A DNA stretch of 35,620 nt from a virus, in IMG/VR virus record IMGVR_UViG_3300027861_000095, positions 1 through 35,620 of that record; one strand, written 5' to 3'. The notes beneath the pieces were generated by a model, which was given only the letters and a program-made list of their open reading frames with translations, searched no databases and was not told where the DNA came from. The position numbers and the translations under genes are program-made. Within the stretch, counting starts at the first letter, position 1, and the number at the start of each line of letters is the position of its first letter. Shown here piece by piece: positions 15,102 through 23,310 of the stretch.

Positions 15102-16642
15102 CCGCAGCGGTGACGCGTGAGCTTTCCATCGTCTACGGGACGCTGACAATCGGCGGCACCACGGACAGGCTCATTGACGGGAAGTGGAAGTATGACCGCG
15201 GGTACGAGCAGACCGCGGTCGAGTGCGAGTTCGTAACCACCGCCGCGACAGAGGCCGCATTCGCGACCGAGGTGGCCGCCGTGGAGGCCGCGTTCGCTAC
15301 GCCGCGGGCACGGTTGCGCGTCATCCAGGGGTCGCAGACGCTATTAGATTTCGATCCGTCGACCAATTCGGGATTCAACGCGACGCCGCAGATCGTCAAG
15401 GTCGGGAACGTCGCCGACACGGGGCGCTCGCGTCGCTACCGCGTGCGGATCACCGTGGACATGCCGGCCGATCTAAGCGGCCAGAACGGCCGCCGCTCGT
15501 CAACGGTTGAGGTATCCGCCGCTGCGTCCGGACGCCGCACGATGCGCGTGACGGGCGTCTATACCGCACTGTCTGGCAACAGCGCCCGCACACAATACGC
15601 GGCTTCTATTGACGCCTACGCCGGGACGCTGATCGCGTCGCTGGGCGGCACGTGGGAACTGGTAGCCGAACCGACAGCCAAGGCGGATGACACGGACAAG
15701 GTTCTCGAGTTCGATCGGGTCTATCAGGAGATCGTATACGCGCAATCCTCCGGCGGCGCGAATGACTCGGAGATATTCGATCAACGATTCCTGATCACGC
15801 GTACGAAGCTGGCACCCGGCGACGATCCGAGCAAGGGCGCGCAGCGTCTCGTCGAGCTCGCCGTCTCCTATAGTGCATCGATCGCTAAGGGGGTGACGGA
15901 CATAGTCGGCAAGTGGGAGAACAGCATCCGCCCGTACATCTTGGCGGAGGTGCAGTCGGCGGCGGGTACGGGCTCCCTCGCTGTAATCCAAGACAGCCCG
16001 CAGTTCAACTATGACGACAACAAGATCGCCGCGACGATGTCCGTGCTGGCGGTGAGCGGATCATCGTTCTTGGCGGGGACGGTCACCACCGAGGATAGAT
16101 ACGAATCGGGTAAAGTACCCGTGCCGGTATGGGATGGGGGTTATCATACAAAGTATATGATGCCAACGAAGGCTACAACCGTACGGCGGATCACGCGCCA
16201 ATGGCGGGAGTTATCCGGCGGCGGAGGCGGGGGAGGCGGCGGCGGGTTCGTCCCCGATCTGTTTCAGTGGGGCGCCGGGCTCATGGGCGGCGTGCAACAG
16301 GGCCTCGCGAATCAGATGGGCGGGTTCGGGATCGGCAACGCCGGCCCTGTCGGTAAGATCATGATCACTCCCGCCGGCGGTGGGGGTGGCGGAAACAGCG
16401 GTACGACGGGCGACTGGGGCGAGGACCGTACAGGCTTCGACCATTGGATGCGAGGGGGCCGGAGCGTGTCGCCGATGGTTCTCGGCTTACCTGGCGAGCA
16501 GATTAGCGTACTCGATCATATGGAGTGGGATGAGTACACGGGGGCGGATGAGCCGGCTTCGGTCGCTGCGTCTGCGGATTCGGATGAAGGCGGCCCTCTC
16601 GGCGATCTGGCGCCGCAAGATACGACCGGCGTGGAGTTCTAA
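15098..16642 (+). CDS. Tail/baseplate structural protein with poly-glycine linkers
   Basis: 514 aa, overlapping the previous gene by 4 bp. The first ~365 residues are regular beta domains: ELSIVYGTLTIGG, KWKYDRGYEQTAVECEFV, LRVIQGSQTLLDFDPS, YRVRITVDMP, then a repeat-like second half with YQEIVYAQS and AATMSVLAVSGSSF. After RITRQWRELS comes a run of ten glycines (about 369-378), a Gly/Met/Gln-rich stretch, a second Gly run (about 425-430) and an acidic C-terminus (SDEGGPLGDLAPQD). The layout suggests a rigid tail domain with a flexible end. The exact family is unknown. Confidence 0.72.
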   Translation: MTAAVTRELSIVYGTLTIGGTTDRLIDGKWKYDRGYEQTAVECEFVTTAATEAAFATEVAAVEAAFATPRARLRVIQGSQTLLDFDPSTNSGFNATPQIVKVGNVADTGRSRRYRVRITVDMPADLSGQNGRRSSTVEVSAAASGRRTMRVTGVYTALSGNSARTQYAASIDAYAGTLIASLGGTWELVAEPTAKADDTDKVLEFDRVYQEIVYAQSSGGANDSEIFDQRFLITRTKLAPGDDPSKGAQRLVELAVSYSASIAKGVTDIVGKWENSIRPYILAEVQSAAGTGSLAVIQDSPQFNYDDNKIAATMSVLAVSGSSFLAGTVTTEDRYESGKVPVPVWDGGYHTKYMMPTKATTVRRITRQWRELSGGGGGGGGGGFVPDLFQWGAGLMGGVQQGLANQMGGFGIGNAGPVGKIMITPAGGGGGGNSGTTGDWGEDRTGFDHWMRGGRSVSPMVLGLPGEQISVLDHMEWDEYTGADEPASVAASADSDEGGPLGDLAPQDTTGVEF

Positions 16643-16646
16643 CCCC

Positions 16647-18704
16647 GTGGCGAAGGCAACATTAAACGGTGTTCCGCTTCTGGCGTTCGGCGCCGTCGGG
16701 TGGAGCCTAACGTCGGGCGTCAACCCCTACACGCGCATCTTTGAGGTACTGAAGGGCGACATCCCGCAGATCCTCGCGGCGGGCGCCGGCGACGTCGAGC
16801 TCGTATTCGAGCCTGTCGACGCGAGGGGGGAGGAAGTCGGCGCGTTTGCGGGCACCAGCAAGGTAACCATCAAGCGTCTCCGCATCACATCGATACATTC
16901 CGGGAGTACCCCGAAGACGCGAGGGGTGCGTGTCGCTGATCGCCGATGGCTATGGCGGCGGCAACTCGTCGCGAGATCCTACAACGTGCGGCGCCGCACG
17001 GGTGAGATCACGAACATCAGCGGCACGGACAGGCGCCCGAAACTGAAGAAGGAGATCACGTACCAGTACTGGAGCATGAACAACGGGTCCCCGTGGACGG
17101 CGTTGGAGGTGCTGGAAGACGTATTGACCGCGCTCACGGGTGGCAATGCTGACTGGTCGATCTCGGCGAACGCGCGGCGTCAATTGGAGATCGAGAGCCT
17201 CGAGATCCATGATCAAGGCACCTATGCGATGTTACGCATCCTCCGGTATCTTCCGGGGCTCAAATGTTACGTCGACTATAACGGCAAGATCCGCATCGTT
17301 GACGGGTTGGATCTGAGCGAGCGCGGCGTCTTACGTTCGGCCGGGCCGGTGATCATCGGCGCAGGCGTCCCCGCCACGATGGACAACCGCTACACGCGAC
17401 CTAAGCAGATCAATGTTCTATTCACGCGTGTATGCGATCTCCGGTTTGACTTCGACGAGGGCATAGAGCCGACGACGACGGGGCCGAGGCCGGGTCTCGA
17501 GCCGCGACGGCTGGAGAATATCATATCCATCCCGGATCTCACGTTCACGGCGGGCGCGCGGACGGTCAACCGCGGTACGCACATGGAGATCAATGAATGG
17601 TTCGATGCGCTGGCGCTGCTCGCTGACCAACCGCCGACGCAGCCGCCGCTCTCGCAGGCGATCCTCCGGCGTCACGCGTGTACGTCATTCTCGTGGATGA
17701 AGCAGTTGTACGCGGTGGACGCCAACCTAAGCCAAGATGTCACATGGGCGCAGCGGATCAATACGCTCCGCAAGGACTGGCGGATCAAGTACCGGATCAT
17801 CAGAGAATGGAAAGACCGCATCCGGAGCGTTCGCGCGTATCAGGCGCAGGTGATCGACGTCGAGACGGGAGCCCGCGCGCCGACCGAGGCGTACATGGAT
17901 TACATTCAGCGTCCATCCTATCGAACGCTTGCGAAGAACCGGCAACAGAACACCGACAGCATCTTTCAGGTTCGAGGCTACGCCGATCTGCTGAAGAATG
18001 GCAAGGTCGCGCCCGCGTCCGTCCGGGTGGTTGACGAGGACAATGGGGTGCTCACCGTCAAGCTATATACGGACGCGTGGGGCGAGTCTGACTTTCTGCT
18101 CCCCGGGTACACGTCCGATACCGCGGTACAATCCGCGGGTGATCTGCGTACGCTCTTCCAAAATATCACGCTGGATAGCGGGTTCAAGGTGGCGATGGTG
18201 CTCTCGTGCATCCAGGCGTCGCCGAACAATGAGAAGCGGTTTCACAAGGTCGAGGTCAAGCCGAACGACGCGCGCAAGATCCTGAAGCAGGATATAGGGC
18301 AATGTTGGGGTCCAGAGTGGACGCTACTCATCGGCGCGGGTATGGAGACGGCGCGATTCCAATGGAAGGACGAAGACGCCGAGCTGATAGAGAACGCGTT
18401 TCAGGGGGAAGGGGACTTTCCCGAGACCCTACTACACAACGAAAAACACATCCGAGAGATCGCGCACGCCGCCGCCGCTCGGATCTATGCGCGTCTGCTG
18501 GATCGTGCGGAGGGATCGATGGCGACCGGGCTCAACGGTGATGTGCTCCCGCTGGGCACCATCTCGAACGTGACACACCAGATCAGCGCCGACGGCACTG
18601 CGTTCACGTTCCTCGCCGCGCCGCCCGAGCTCCGCGGCCCGGATCTACAAAGTCTGCTACCGTCGACAACGCGGCGAGCGATTAACCGTATGGTGGTCCC
18701 ATGA
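16647..18704 (+). CDS. Baseplate hub / tail-tip-like protein
   Basis: 685 aa; GTG 16647 is chosen because it starts 4 nt after the preceding stop, although the frame stays open further upstream. The sequence opens with AKATLNGVPLLAFGAVGWSL. The block MLRILRYLPGLKCYVDYNGKIRIVD (about 195-220) is typical of hub proteins that carry a gp27-like barrel. Later segments are mixed alpha/beta with RRHACTSFSWMKQLYAVD and a C-terminal ALD-rich region near LLDRAEGSMATGLNGDVLPLGTIS. It probably forms the distal tail hub that contacts fibers encoded next. Confidence 0.68.
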   Translation: MAKATLNGVPLLAFGAVGWSLTSGVNPYTRIFEVLKGDIPQILAAGAGDVELVFEPVDARGEEVGAFAGTSKVTIKRLRITSIHSGSTPKTRGVRVADRRWLWRRQLVARSYNVRRRTGEITNISGTDRRPKLKKEITYQYWSMNNGSPWTALEVLEDVLTALTGGNADWSISANARRQLEIESLEIHDQGTYAMLRILRYLPGLKCYVDYNGKIRIVDGLDLSERGVLRSAGPVIIGAGVPATMDNRYTRPKQINVLFTRVCDLRFDFDEGIEPTTTGPRPGLEPRRLENIISIPDLTFTAGARTVNRGTHMEINEWFDALALLADQPPTQPPLSQAILRRHACTSFSWMKQLYAVDANLSQDVTWAQRINTLRKDWRIKYRIIREWKDRIRSVRAYQAQVIDVETGARAPTEAYMDYIQRPSYRTLAKNRQQNTDSIFQVRGYADLLKNGKVAPASVRVVDEDNGVLTVKLYTDAWGESDFLLPGYTSDTAVQSAGDLRTLFQNITLDSGFKVAMVLSCIQASPNNEKRFHKVEVKPNDARKILKQDIGQCWGPEWTLLIGAGMETARFQWKDEDAELIENAFQGEGDFPETLLHNEKHIREIAHAAAARIYARLLDRAEGSMATGLNGDVLPLGTISNVTHQISADGTAFTFLAAPPELRGPDLQSLLPSTTRRAINRMVVP

Positions 18705-21145
18705 CCTATATAGATGACTTCGTCAAAGGCGGCTACTGGCCGCTTCAGCATTTCGAGCGGGACTACGATCTCGATCTGCGTTATGTCCGCTACGCGTGCC
18801 GGGTAGACACTCGCGACAAGGACGGGTTCTACACGGTGCAGGACCGGACGGCGGGCGACGTGCTCGGCGCGGTTCTGTGGCCGGTCTCGGGCGCGTCGCA
18901 GACAGAAGCGATTCCGCCAAGCGGCGGCTCCGCCATCGGGGACTTCGTCTCAGTCGGGACCAGTTTCGTACTGGATGCTTTCAAGTCTGGGTTAAAGGCC
19001 GGGTCCGAGGCTATCGCGGCGCAGAAGTCTCAGGCGCTCGCCCAATCTATAGGGTTCCACCCGTGGGCTCCCGTCTCGAAAGACTTCATGCTGAAGGCGG
19101 CGAACGACTTGTTTCCCGGCGGCATGTCTGACGCCGACCCGAAAGAGTCAACGCCGGCGATGGCGCAGCGGGATGTCCCGGGTTGGGCTTTCGGTTGGCC
19201 AGTCGTGGTCGTTCCAGCCGGGATCGCGACCGCGGATACGACGGACCCCCGCCCCGACATCAAGGCCGCCGCGAAGGACGCAGCCAGGACAACAGATAGC
19301 TACATGGCCTGGCCATTGGCCGACGGGGACGGCACCGCGGATGTGCGGTTCACCGGCCAGTCGATTGAGACGTCTCGTAGCAAGTCTCGGCTGCCGAGCG
19401 GGTGGACGGGCATCGTTCACGCCGCGACGGACGAGCACGAACAGAAGCTCACATTCCACCCCGATTTTCTCGGGTTGTCGACGGAGCAACTTTTGCCCGG
19501 TGGCGGCGCGAACTATACAGACCCGGGGCTATCAACAAAGGTATACGGGTGGACGTCGCGGCAAGGCCAGGGCAGCTTTGGTTTGTCCGAGAGCCTCGAT
19601 GACTTGCCGGCCGCGCCGCTGCACACTCTGATGCAGGCGCTCCGGATGTCCACCGACGCGGGCCTGGAAACGGACTCTATACTCTGTCTGGTTGAACCCT
19701 TGATGTACACCGGGAACACGCTAACGAGTAGCTTCTCCGGGGAGCAGATGAGCGCGAGCCATAATCTTCTGTCCCATGCCGGCACGGCGTTCAGGTTGTC
19801 CGACGTACTCACCGGCGGCGCGGGGGATTCGGATACGCACCACGTCGAGAAGACGCAGGATGGCGTCCTTATCAACCGGGCGCACATCAAGACAGACGCT
19901 CCATTCTGGATGGATCAGGGGCACGACGGCCCGCTGGCATTCGAGCGGGTGACCGAGACGGATCTGATGGAGGGTGCCACCCGCTTCCGCGTCCGCATGC
20001 GCTGGGACCCTACGGGAAACTTCGGCGCAGACAACGCAGATTATGATGTCATACTCGAAGAGTTCTACTCGCTGGGCTCGTCCGGGGAGGGAGCGGTAGC
20101 GGACTCGCCCGATGGACATTGGCATTGGAGTGTCGGGTTGCCGATCTATGTCCAAGAGGACGACGATCCACCGCCGCCGAAGAAGAAAAAGAAGAAGAAG
20201 CCGGGAGGCGGCGGCACCGGCGGCCCGAAAGGCGACCCGCCACCGCCAGAAGGCGACCCGCTACCGCCGGGGCAACTCATCGGCCCGTGGCCCATGCGCC
20301 CTGAAGACTGGGATTGGAACAAGGAACACCCGGGGCAAGAGATCCCGAAGTACCCGGCGGGAGAGGGTTGGCTCGGCCCGTGGCCGGAGCCCACGAACAT
20401 CATTGACGGCGTCCTCTTCGATCCCGCACCGAATAGACAGCACAAGCACCATCAGCACGCTACCGTCGGGAGCCCGCACGAGTGGCACGTTCCAGGCGTC
20501 GCGTTCCGACCTACACCCGTAGCCGGCGGCGACCGGCACGCGCTGGACACCCGCTATAATTACAACCTCACGCCGGGCCAGGTGAAGGAGTTCACGCAGC
20601 GCCCGGTGACGGCACGGCTGGAAGCGTTCGGGCACGAGGACGGCACCGGCCGCTACTCCGAGACCTGCAACAATTACGCGCTCGCGCGGTATCAAGACGC
20701 AGAGTCTGTCTCGGGTGGCATTGTCCTTACCCCGCCCGAGATCGGGATCGAGCACGTCGCCGGGGTTCTCGACGACGCCGGATTGTGGAAGTCGCATACC
20801 TATTTCGTCGCGCTCGCGGGCGACAGCGCAACCGATACGGATGTCTGGTTCGCCACGGGTACGCCCGACGTTCTAACGGGCGGCGTCAATACCGGGTTTC
20901 GGTGGGGCGGCTACTCTGATGGGGTCCTCGCGTTCGAATCGTTGAGCTCCACCGGGACGGGCTCGGAGCTGCTGCGGATGAGCTCCACGACGATGACGAT
21001 GGCGACGGGGAAGATATTTGACGGCTCTTCGGCGAGGGTGCAGATAAGCCAGGGCGCGGACACTGGCCGCTCGGAGACGCCGATGGCGGGGGAGCTCTAC
21101 GCGTCCAACGATAAAAACCTGCTTCGGCTCACCACGGAGACCTGA
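18701..21145 (+). CDS. Large tail fiber/spike protein with Pro-Lys-Gly hinge
   Basis: 814 aa, ATG overlapping the hub stop (ATGA). The N-terminal ~480 residues are mixed beta and would attach to the tail. A hinge at about 485-525 (DNA 20161-20275) carries PPPP, seven lysines, PGGGG, a second PPPP and PLPPG. The C-terminal ~290 residues look like a receptor-facing domain: HKHHQHATVG histidine cluster, NYNLTPGQVKEF, LVALAGDSATDTDVWFATGTP, and a terminal LYASNDKNLLRLTTET resembling the end of trimeric fibers. No depolymerase motif was recognised. It is likely the main receptor-binding structure together with the next gene. Confidence 0.72.
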   Translation: MTYIDDFVKGGYWPLQHFERDYDLDLRYVRYACRVDTRDKDGFYTVQDRTAGDVLGAVLWPVSGASQTEAIPPSGGSAIGDFVSVGTSFVLDAFKSGLKAGSEAIAAQKSQALAQSIGFHPWAPVSKDFMLKAANDLFPGGMSDADPKESTPAMAQRDVPGWAFGWPVVVVPAGIATADTTDPRPDIKAAAKDAARTTDSYMAWPLADGDGTADVRFTGQSIETSRSKSRLPSGWTGIVHAATDEHEQKLTFHPDFLGLSTEQLLPGGGANYTDPGLSTKVYGWTSRQGQGSFGLSESLDDLPAAPLHTLMQALRMSTDAGLETDSILCLVEPLMYTGNTLTSSFSGEQMSASHNLLSHAGTAFRLSDVLTGGAGDSDTHHVEKTQDGVLINRAHIKTDAPFWMDQGHDGPLAFERVTETDLMEGATRFRVRMRWDPTGNFGADNADYDVILEEFYSLGSSGEGAVADSPDGHWHWSVGLPIYVQEDDDPPPPKKKKKKKPGGGGTGGPKGDPPPPEGDPLPPGQLIGPWPMRPEDWDWNKEHPGQEIPKYPAGEGWLGPWPEPTNIIDGVLFDPAPNRQHKHHQHATVGSPHEWHVPGVAFRPTPVAGGDRHALDTRYNYNLTPGQVKEFTQRPVTARLEAFGHEDGTGRYSETCNNYALARYQDAESVSGGIVLTPPEIGIEHVAGVLDDAGLWKSHTYFVALAGDSATDTDVWFATGTPDVLTGGVNTGFRWGGYSDGVLAFESLSSTGTGSELLRMSSTTMTMATGKIFDGSSARVQISQGADTGRSETPMAGELYASNDKNLLRLTTET

Positions 21146-21148
21146 TAG

Positions 21149-21775
21149 ATGGCGACGACGACAAAGATCATCCCGGCGCTACCAGAGGCAACCATCGCCA
21201 CGGGCGACATCATCTATTACGATACGGACCAATTCCAGAAGGTAAGCGTTTCGACGGCCGGGCATGTGCTCACCACGGTACTGGGGAAGCCGGCCTGGGT
21301 GGACAAGACCACCGTCCAGTATTTAGACACAACCTACTCGTGCAAGCTCCGGAAGGCCGCCGGGTTCCCCGTCGCGACCGCGACAACTACCCTGCTGACG
21401 TTCACCGGGGCCGAGGAAGTATGGGATGACGGCGGTTACCATTCGCCGACGACGAACACCGCGCGCATCACGATCCCGTCCGGAGCAGATGGTATATACC
21501 GCGTAGAGTTCTCGGGCTGGTGGCCGGCAAACGCTACCGGGATACGCGGCATGTTCCTACACGCGAAAACAAGCGCGGGCGTGGTGATCGAAACAGCCGG
21601 CTCGGGTCCGGTGGGTGGTTCGTCGGCAATGGCCAGTTACCATCACGCGGGGCTGCTCGTCGACCTGGACGCGGCCGAGTATGTCGAGGTCGAGCTGTAC
21701 CAGTCGAGCGGGATCGAACTGGACCTACAGGCGAAGGCGTCGCTTCATGTCGTCCGCGTCGCCGAGGCGCAGTAA
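21149..21775 (+). CDS. Tail-tip receptor-binding protein with C1q/TNF-like jelly roll
   Basis: 208 aa, starting 3 nt after the fiber stop. Residues 1-60 contain an oligomerising fiber-type start (GDIIYYDTDQFQKVSVSTAGHVL). Residues about 65-205 have the strand pattern of a C1q-like head domain: VATATTTLLTFTGAEEVWDDGGYH, GIYRVEFSGWW, MFLHAKTSAGVVIETAG, then ASYHHAGLLVDLDAAEYVEVELYQSSG and a closing LHVVRVAEA. Trimeric C1q-like heads are frequent at fiber tips and bind surface sugars or proteins. Position at the end of the tail operon supports this. Confidence 0.78.
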   Translation: MATTTKIIPALPEATIATGDIIYYDTDQFQKVSVSTAGHVLTTVLGKPAWVDKTTVQYLDTTYSCKLRKAAGFPVATATTTLLTFTGAEEVWDDGGYHSPTTNTARITIPSGADGIYRVEFSGWWPANATGIRGMFLHAKTSAGVVIETAGSGPVGGSSAMASYHHAGLLVDLDAAEYVEVELYQSSGIELDLQAKASLHVVRVAEAQ

Positions 21776-21788
21776 TGAGGATGAAGCT

Positions 21789-22037
21789 ATGAGCCTGGAC
21801 GCGATACACTATGCCCTCGCTGGTGTCGTCGTGACGCTCAGTGGCACTGTCGTGGCGCTCGCGAAACATTCATGGGGTGCGATACAGAAAGCGAACGACG
21901 AGCGATTGCGAGACCAGAAAGCTTGTGCGAAAAAAAACGAGGGGACATTGGAAAAAATCTTGCCTCTCGCGGAAGCTTTGAGCAGCGTGGCGGCAGATAT
22001 GATGCGGCACATGGAAGACGTCGGAGGTAACGAGTAA
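21789..22037 (+). CDS. Small membrane protein, holin-like
   Basis: 82 aa. One strong transmembrane segment near the N-terminus (about residues 5-25: IHYALAGVVVTLSGTVVAL) is followed by a basic stretch and an amphipathic coiled-coil C-terminus. It is the first gene after the tail operon, where holins or holin-associated proteins lie. The ATG 21789 start removes an improbable upstream extension. It overlaps the next gene by one base (TAATG). Holin activity is inferred from topology and neighbours. Confidence 0.65.
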   Translation: MSLDAIHYALAGVVVTLSGTVVALAKHSWGAIQKANDERLRDQKACAKKNEGTLEKILPLAEALSSVAADMMRHMEDVGGNE

Positions 22038-22264
22038 TGGACATTTCGGCTGGTGAGGCTCGGTTGGCGAAGTGCATCCAATTGGCAAACAGAGCAAAGA
22101 CGCGCGCAAGGTCTCTGACGCAGGTTCTGCCTGCAATGACCACCGCGCAAGCCAAGGCGGCGCTTGAGGTCGAACGTGGAACTCCAGTGACGGAGGAACA
22201 GGTTGACGCGGCAATCGAGCGCGCGATGAGCAAAATGAGAATGAGACGGAGGAAAAAGGCATGA
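22037..22264 (+). CDS. Small basic hypothetical protein in lysis cluster
   Basis: 75 aa, helical, with a very basic C-terminus (SKMRMRRRKKA). No membrane segment or signal. It is translationally coupled on both sides (TAATG, ATGA). Function not recognised; it may be a DNA-binding or lysis-regulatory mini-protein. Confidence 0.6.
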   Translation: MDISAGEARLAKCIQLANRAKTRARSLTQVLPAMTTAQAKAALEVERGTPVTEEQVDAAIERAMSKMRMRRRKKA

Positions 22265-22419
22265 GCGGATGGAAAACATACGCGGGCGCAGCACTGGTGG
22301 CAGTCTCTGCCGGTCTGGAAGCGTTCGGAAAGCCGGAGTGGGCGCAAATCGTGGCCACGCTCGGCGCGAGCCTGGGGTTCATCGGTGTGCGCCACGCGAT
22401 CAAAAAACAGGATGGGTGA
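22261..22419 (+). CDS. Small membrane protein, holin-like (52 aa)
   Basis: ATG 22261 overlaps the preceding stop (ATGA). The product is 52 aa: MSGWKTYAGAALVAVSAGLE, a polar turn with FGKPEWAQ, a second hydrophobic stretch (IVATLGASLGFIGV) and a basic end RHAIKKQDG. Two short membrane helices with a charged C-terminus is a small-holin topology, and the WKTY.GA start is one I associate with phage mini-proteins in lysis regions. Confidence 0.65.
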   Translation: MSGWKTYAGAALVAVSAGLEAFGKPEWAQIVATLGASLGFIGVRHAIKKQDG

Positions 22420-22510
22420 GGCAATCGTACTGGTCTCGTCGATCTCCGCCCTCATGTGCATCGCGTACACGCTCGGCGAGATCGAGCGCCGGCGGGGCGA
22501 CCGAGGATGA
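22412..22510 (+). CDS. Tiny single-pass membrane peptide (32 aa)
   Basis: ATG 22412 overlaps the end of the 52-aa gene by 8 bases (ATGGGTGA) and its stop overlaps the i-spanin start (ATGA). The product has an N-terminal hydrophobic helix (AIVLVSSISALMCIAYTLG) and a basic tail (EIERRRGDRG). Perfect tiling between neighbours is the main reason to believe it. It may modulate the holin or be a lysis accessory. Confidence 0.5.
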   Translation: MGEAIVLVSSISALMCIAYTLGEIERRRGDRG

Positions 22511-22806
22511 TATGGGCGATCGTCGGCATTCTCACGCTGCTCACCGTGGCGGGTGGCGCGGTGTTCGTCATGGGTCGCCGGTTGAGCTCGGCGGAGGCCC
22601 GCGCGGATCGAGCGGAGGATGATAGGGATGTCACCGAGGCACAAGACAAGGCCCTCCGCGAGTGGATCGCCAGGAACGACGAGATCACGGAAGAGGCGGC
22701 GGCGGATAGTCGCCGCTCTGGTTCTGGCCGGATCGCTGCTGCTTTCGACTGGATGCGAAAGAACGATAGTGCGGGGGACGACACTCCCCCGGCCGGGTTG
22801 GGTTGA
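22507..22806 (+). CDS. Inner-membrane spanin subunit (Rz-like)
   Basis: 99 aa. An N-terminal membrane anchor (MIWAIVGILTLLTVAGGAVFVMG, about 1-23) is followed by a long charged periplasmic coiled coil (SSAEARADRAEDDRDVTEAQDKAL). This is the i-spanin topology. The overlapping +1-frame gene encodes a lipoprotein, as in Rz/Rz1 pairs. Spanins fuse inner and outer membranes in the last step of lysis, so the host is probably diderm. The start at 22507 is ATGA-coupled to the preceding gene. Confidence 0.7.
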   Translation: MIWAIVGILTLLTVAGGAVFVMGRRLSSAEARADRAEDDRDVTEAQDKALREWIARNDEITEEAAADSRRSGSGRIAAAFDWMRKNDSAGDDTPPAGLG

Positions 22807-22978
22807 CCCGCCAGCGTTCTCCGTCGAGCGGTTCCCAGCGATCGACGAGCGTGGCGACGCGCTCCTGATCTACCCGGCCGACGCGTTCCTCCAGGCGCAG
22901 CTTCTTATCAAAGCGCACATCAAACGTCTCCACGCCGCTCCGTGGTGGGAGGGCGAGGCGCCGCCGTTCGCGCGGTGA
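22628..22978 (+). CDS. Outer-membrane lipoprotein spanin subunit (Rz1-like), overlapping
   Basis: It starts inside the i-spanin gene in the +1 frame (22628, or 22619 with three more residues) and continues 172 bp beyond it; 116 aa. The signal peptide has a basic n-region (RSRKRRRR), a hydrophobic core IVAALVLAGSLLLS and a lipobox LSTGC with Cys at residue 43. The mature part begins ERTIVRG and has Pro/Trp-rich stretches (LPRPGWVDPP; APWWEGEAPP). Lipobox plus nested position beside a coiled-coil anchor protein is the classic o-spanin signature. The long n-region is unusual. Confidence 0.68.
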   Translation: MSPRHKTRPSASGSPGTTRSRKRRRRIVAALVLAGSLLLSTGCERTIVRGTTLPRPGWVDPPAFSVERFPAIDERGDALLIYPADAFLQAQLLIKAHIKRLHAAPWWEGEAPPFAR

Positions 22979-23165
22979 CCAGATCCAGCAGGCATTGATC
23001 TGATAGGAGCTTCCTCGCGAAGTCGACATGCTCGCTAACGGAGCGGAGCAACCTCGCCGCCTGGATGTACTCTCCGCGCCGGATAGCGCCGAGGGCCTCG
23101 TCCTGTGCGACGAGCGAATAGCCTACCTGTGCGACGAGGCACGCGCGCAGTTCGAAGTCATCCAT
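22920..23165 (-). CDS. Minus-strand hypothetical helical protein
   Basis: 81 aa, the only convincing minus-strand gene. Its ATG (complement of 23163-23165) has a near-perfect TAGGAGGA Shine-Dalgarno 8 nt upstream, which is the deciding evidence. The protein is helical (DDFELRACLVAQVGYSLVAQ; YIQAARLLRSVSEHVDFARKLL) with no HTH or membrane segment, and ends in a Pro/Arg-rich tail. It converges on and overlaps the o-spanin end by 59 bp. The tandem operator-like repeat at 23237-23278 lies upstream of it. A regulatory or superinfection-type role is possible but unproven. Confidence 0.65.
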   Translation of the reverse strand: MDDFELRACLVAQVGYSLVAQDEALGAIRRGEYIQAARLLRSVSEHVDFARKLLSDQCLLDLVTARTAAPRPPTTERRGDV

Positions 23166-23236
23166 GGTCTCTGTTCCTCCTACATCTATAGGGGAAACGA
23201 ACCCGGCCACCTGGCGGGACTTTCTCGGAAATATTT

Positions 23237-23278
23237 GTTTTGTCTTGAGGACAGAATGTTTTGTCTTGAGGACAGAAT
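23237..23278. repeat. Two exact tandem copies of a 21-bp operator-like unit
   Basis: GTTTTGTCTTGAGGACAGAAT occurs twice in direct tandem (23237-23257, 23258-23278). Each copy contains a near-dyad TGTCttgagGACA, so a dimeric regulator could bind each. A 21-bp period equals two helical turns and would put both sites on the same DNA face. Two tandem dyads between a minus-strand gene and the rightward early genes is the arrangement of a repressor/antirepressor switch. Confidence 0.6.
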
Positions 23279-23304
23279 GTAAATACCGGAAGAGCGGTAT
23301 TTAC
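23279..23304. terminator. Perfect 10-bp hairpin
   Basis: GTAAATACCG (23279-23288) and CGGTATTTAC (23295-23304) pair perfectly around the loop GAAGAG. It directly follows the tandem repeat. It could be a third, different operator dyad or a bidirectional transcription barrier; no strong T-run follows. Confidence 0.5.
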
Positions 23305-23310
23305 CCGCCT

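Noticed and set aside
16380-16646. Extended N-terminus for the hub protein
   Set aside because: The extension would overlap the previous gene by over 260 bp and reads as an Arg/Ser-rich shadow; GTG 16647 fits the operon spacing.
23163-23282. Plus-strand frame reading through the tandem repeat (repeating CLEDRM)
   Set aside because: The repeated peptide only reflects the 21-bp tandem DNA repeat, and the frame runs opposite the minus-strand gene with its strong Shine-Dalgarno.
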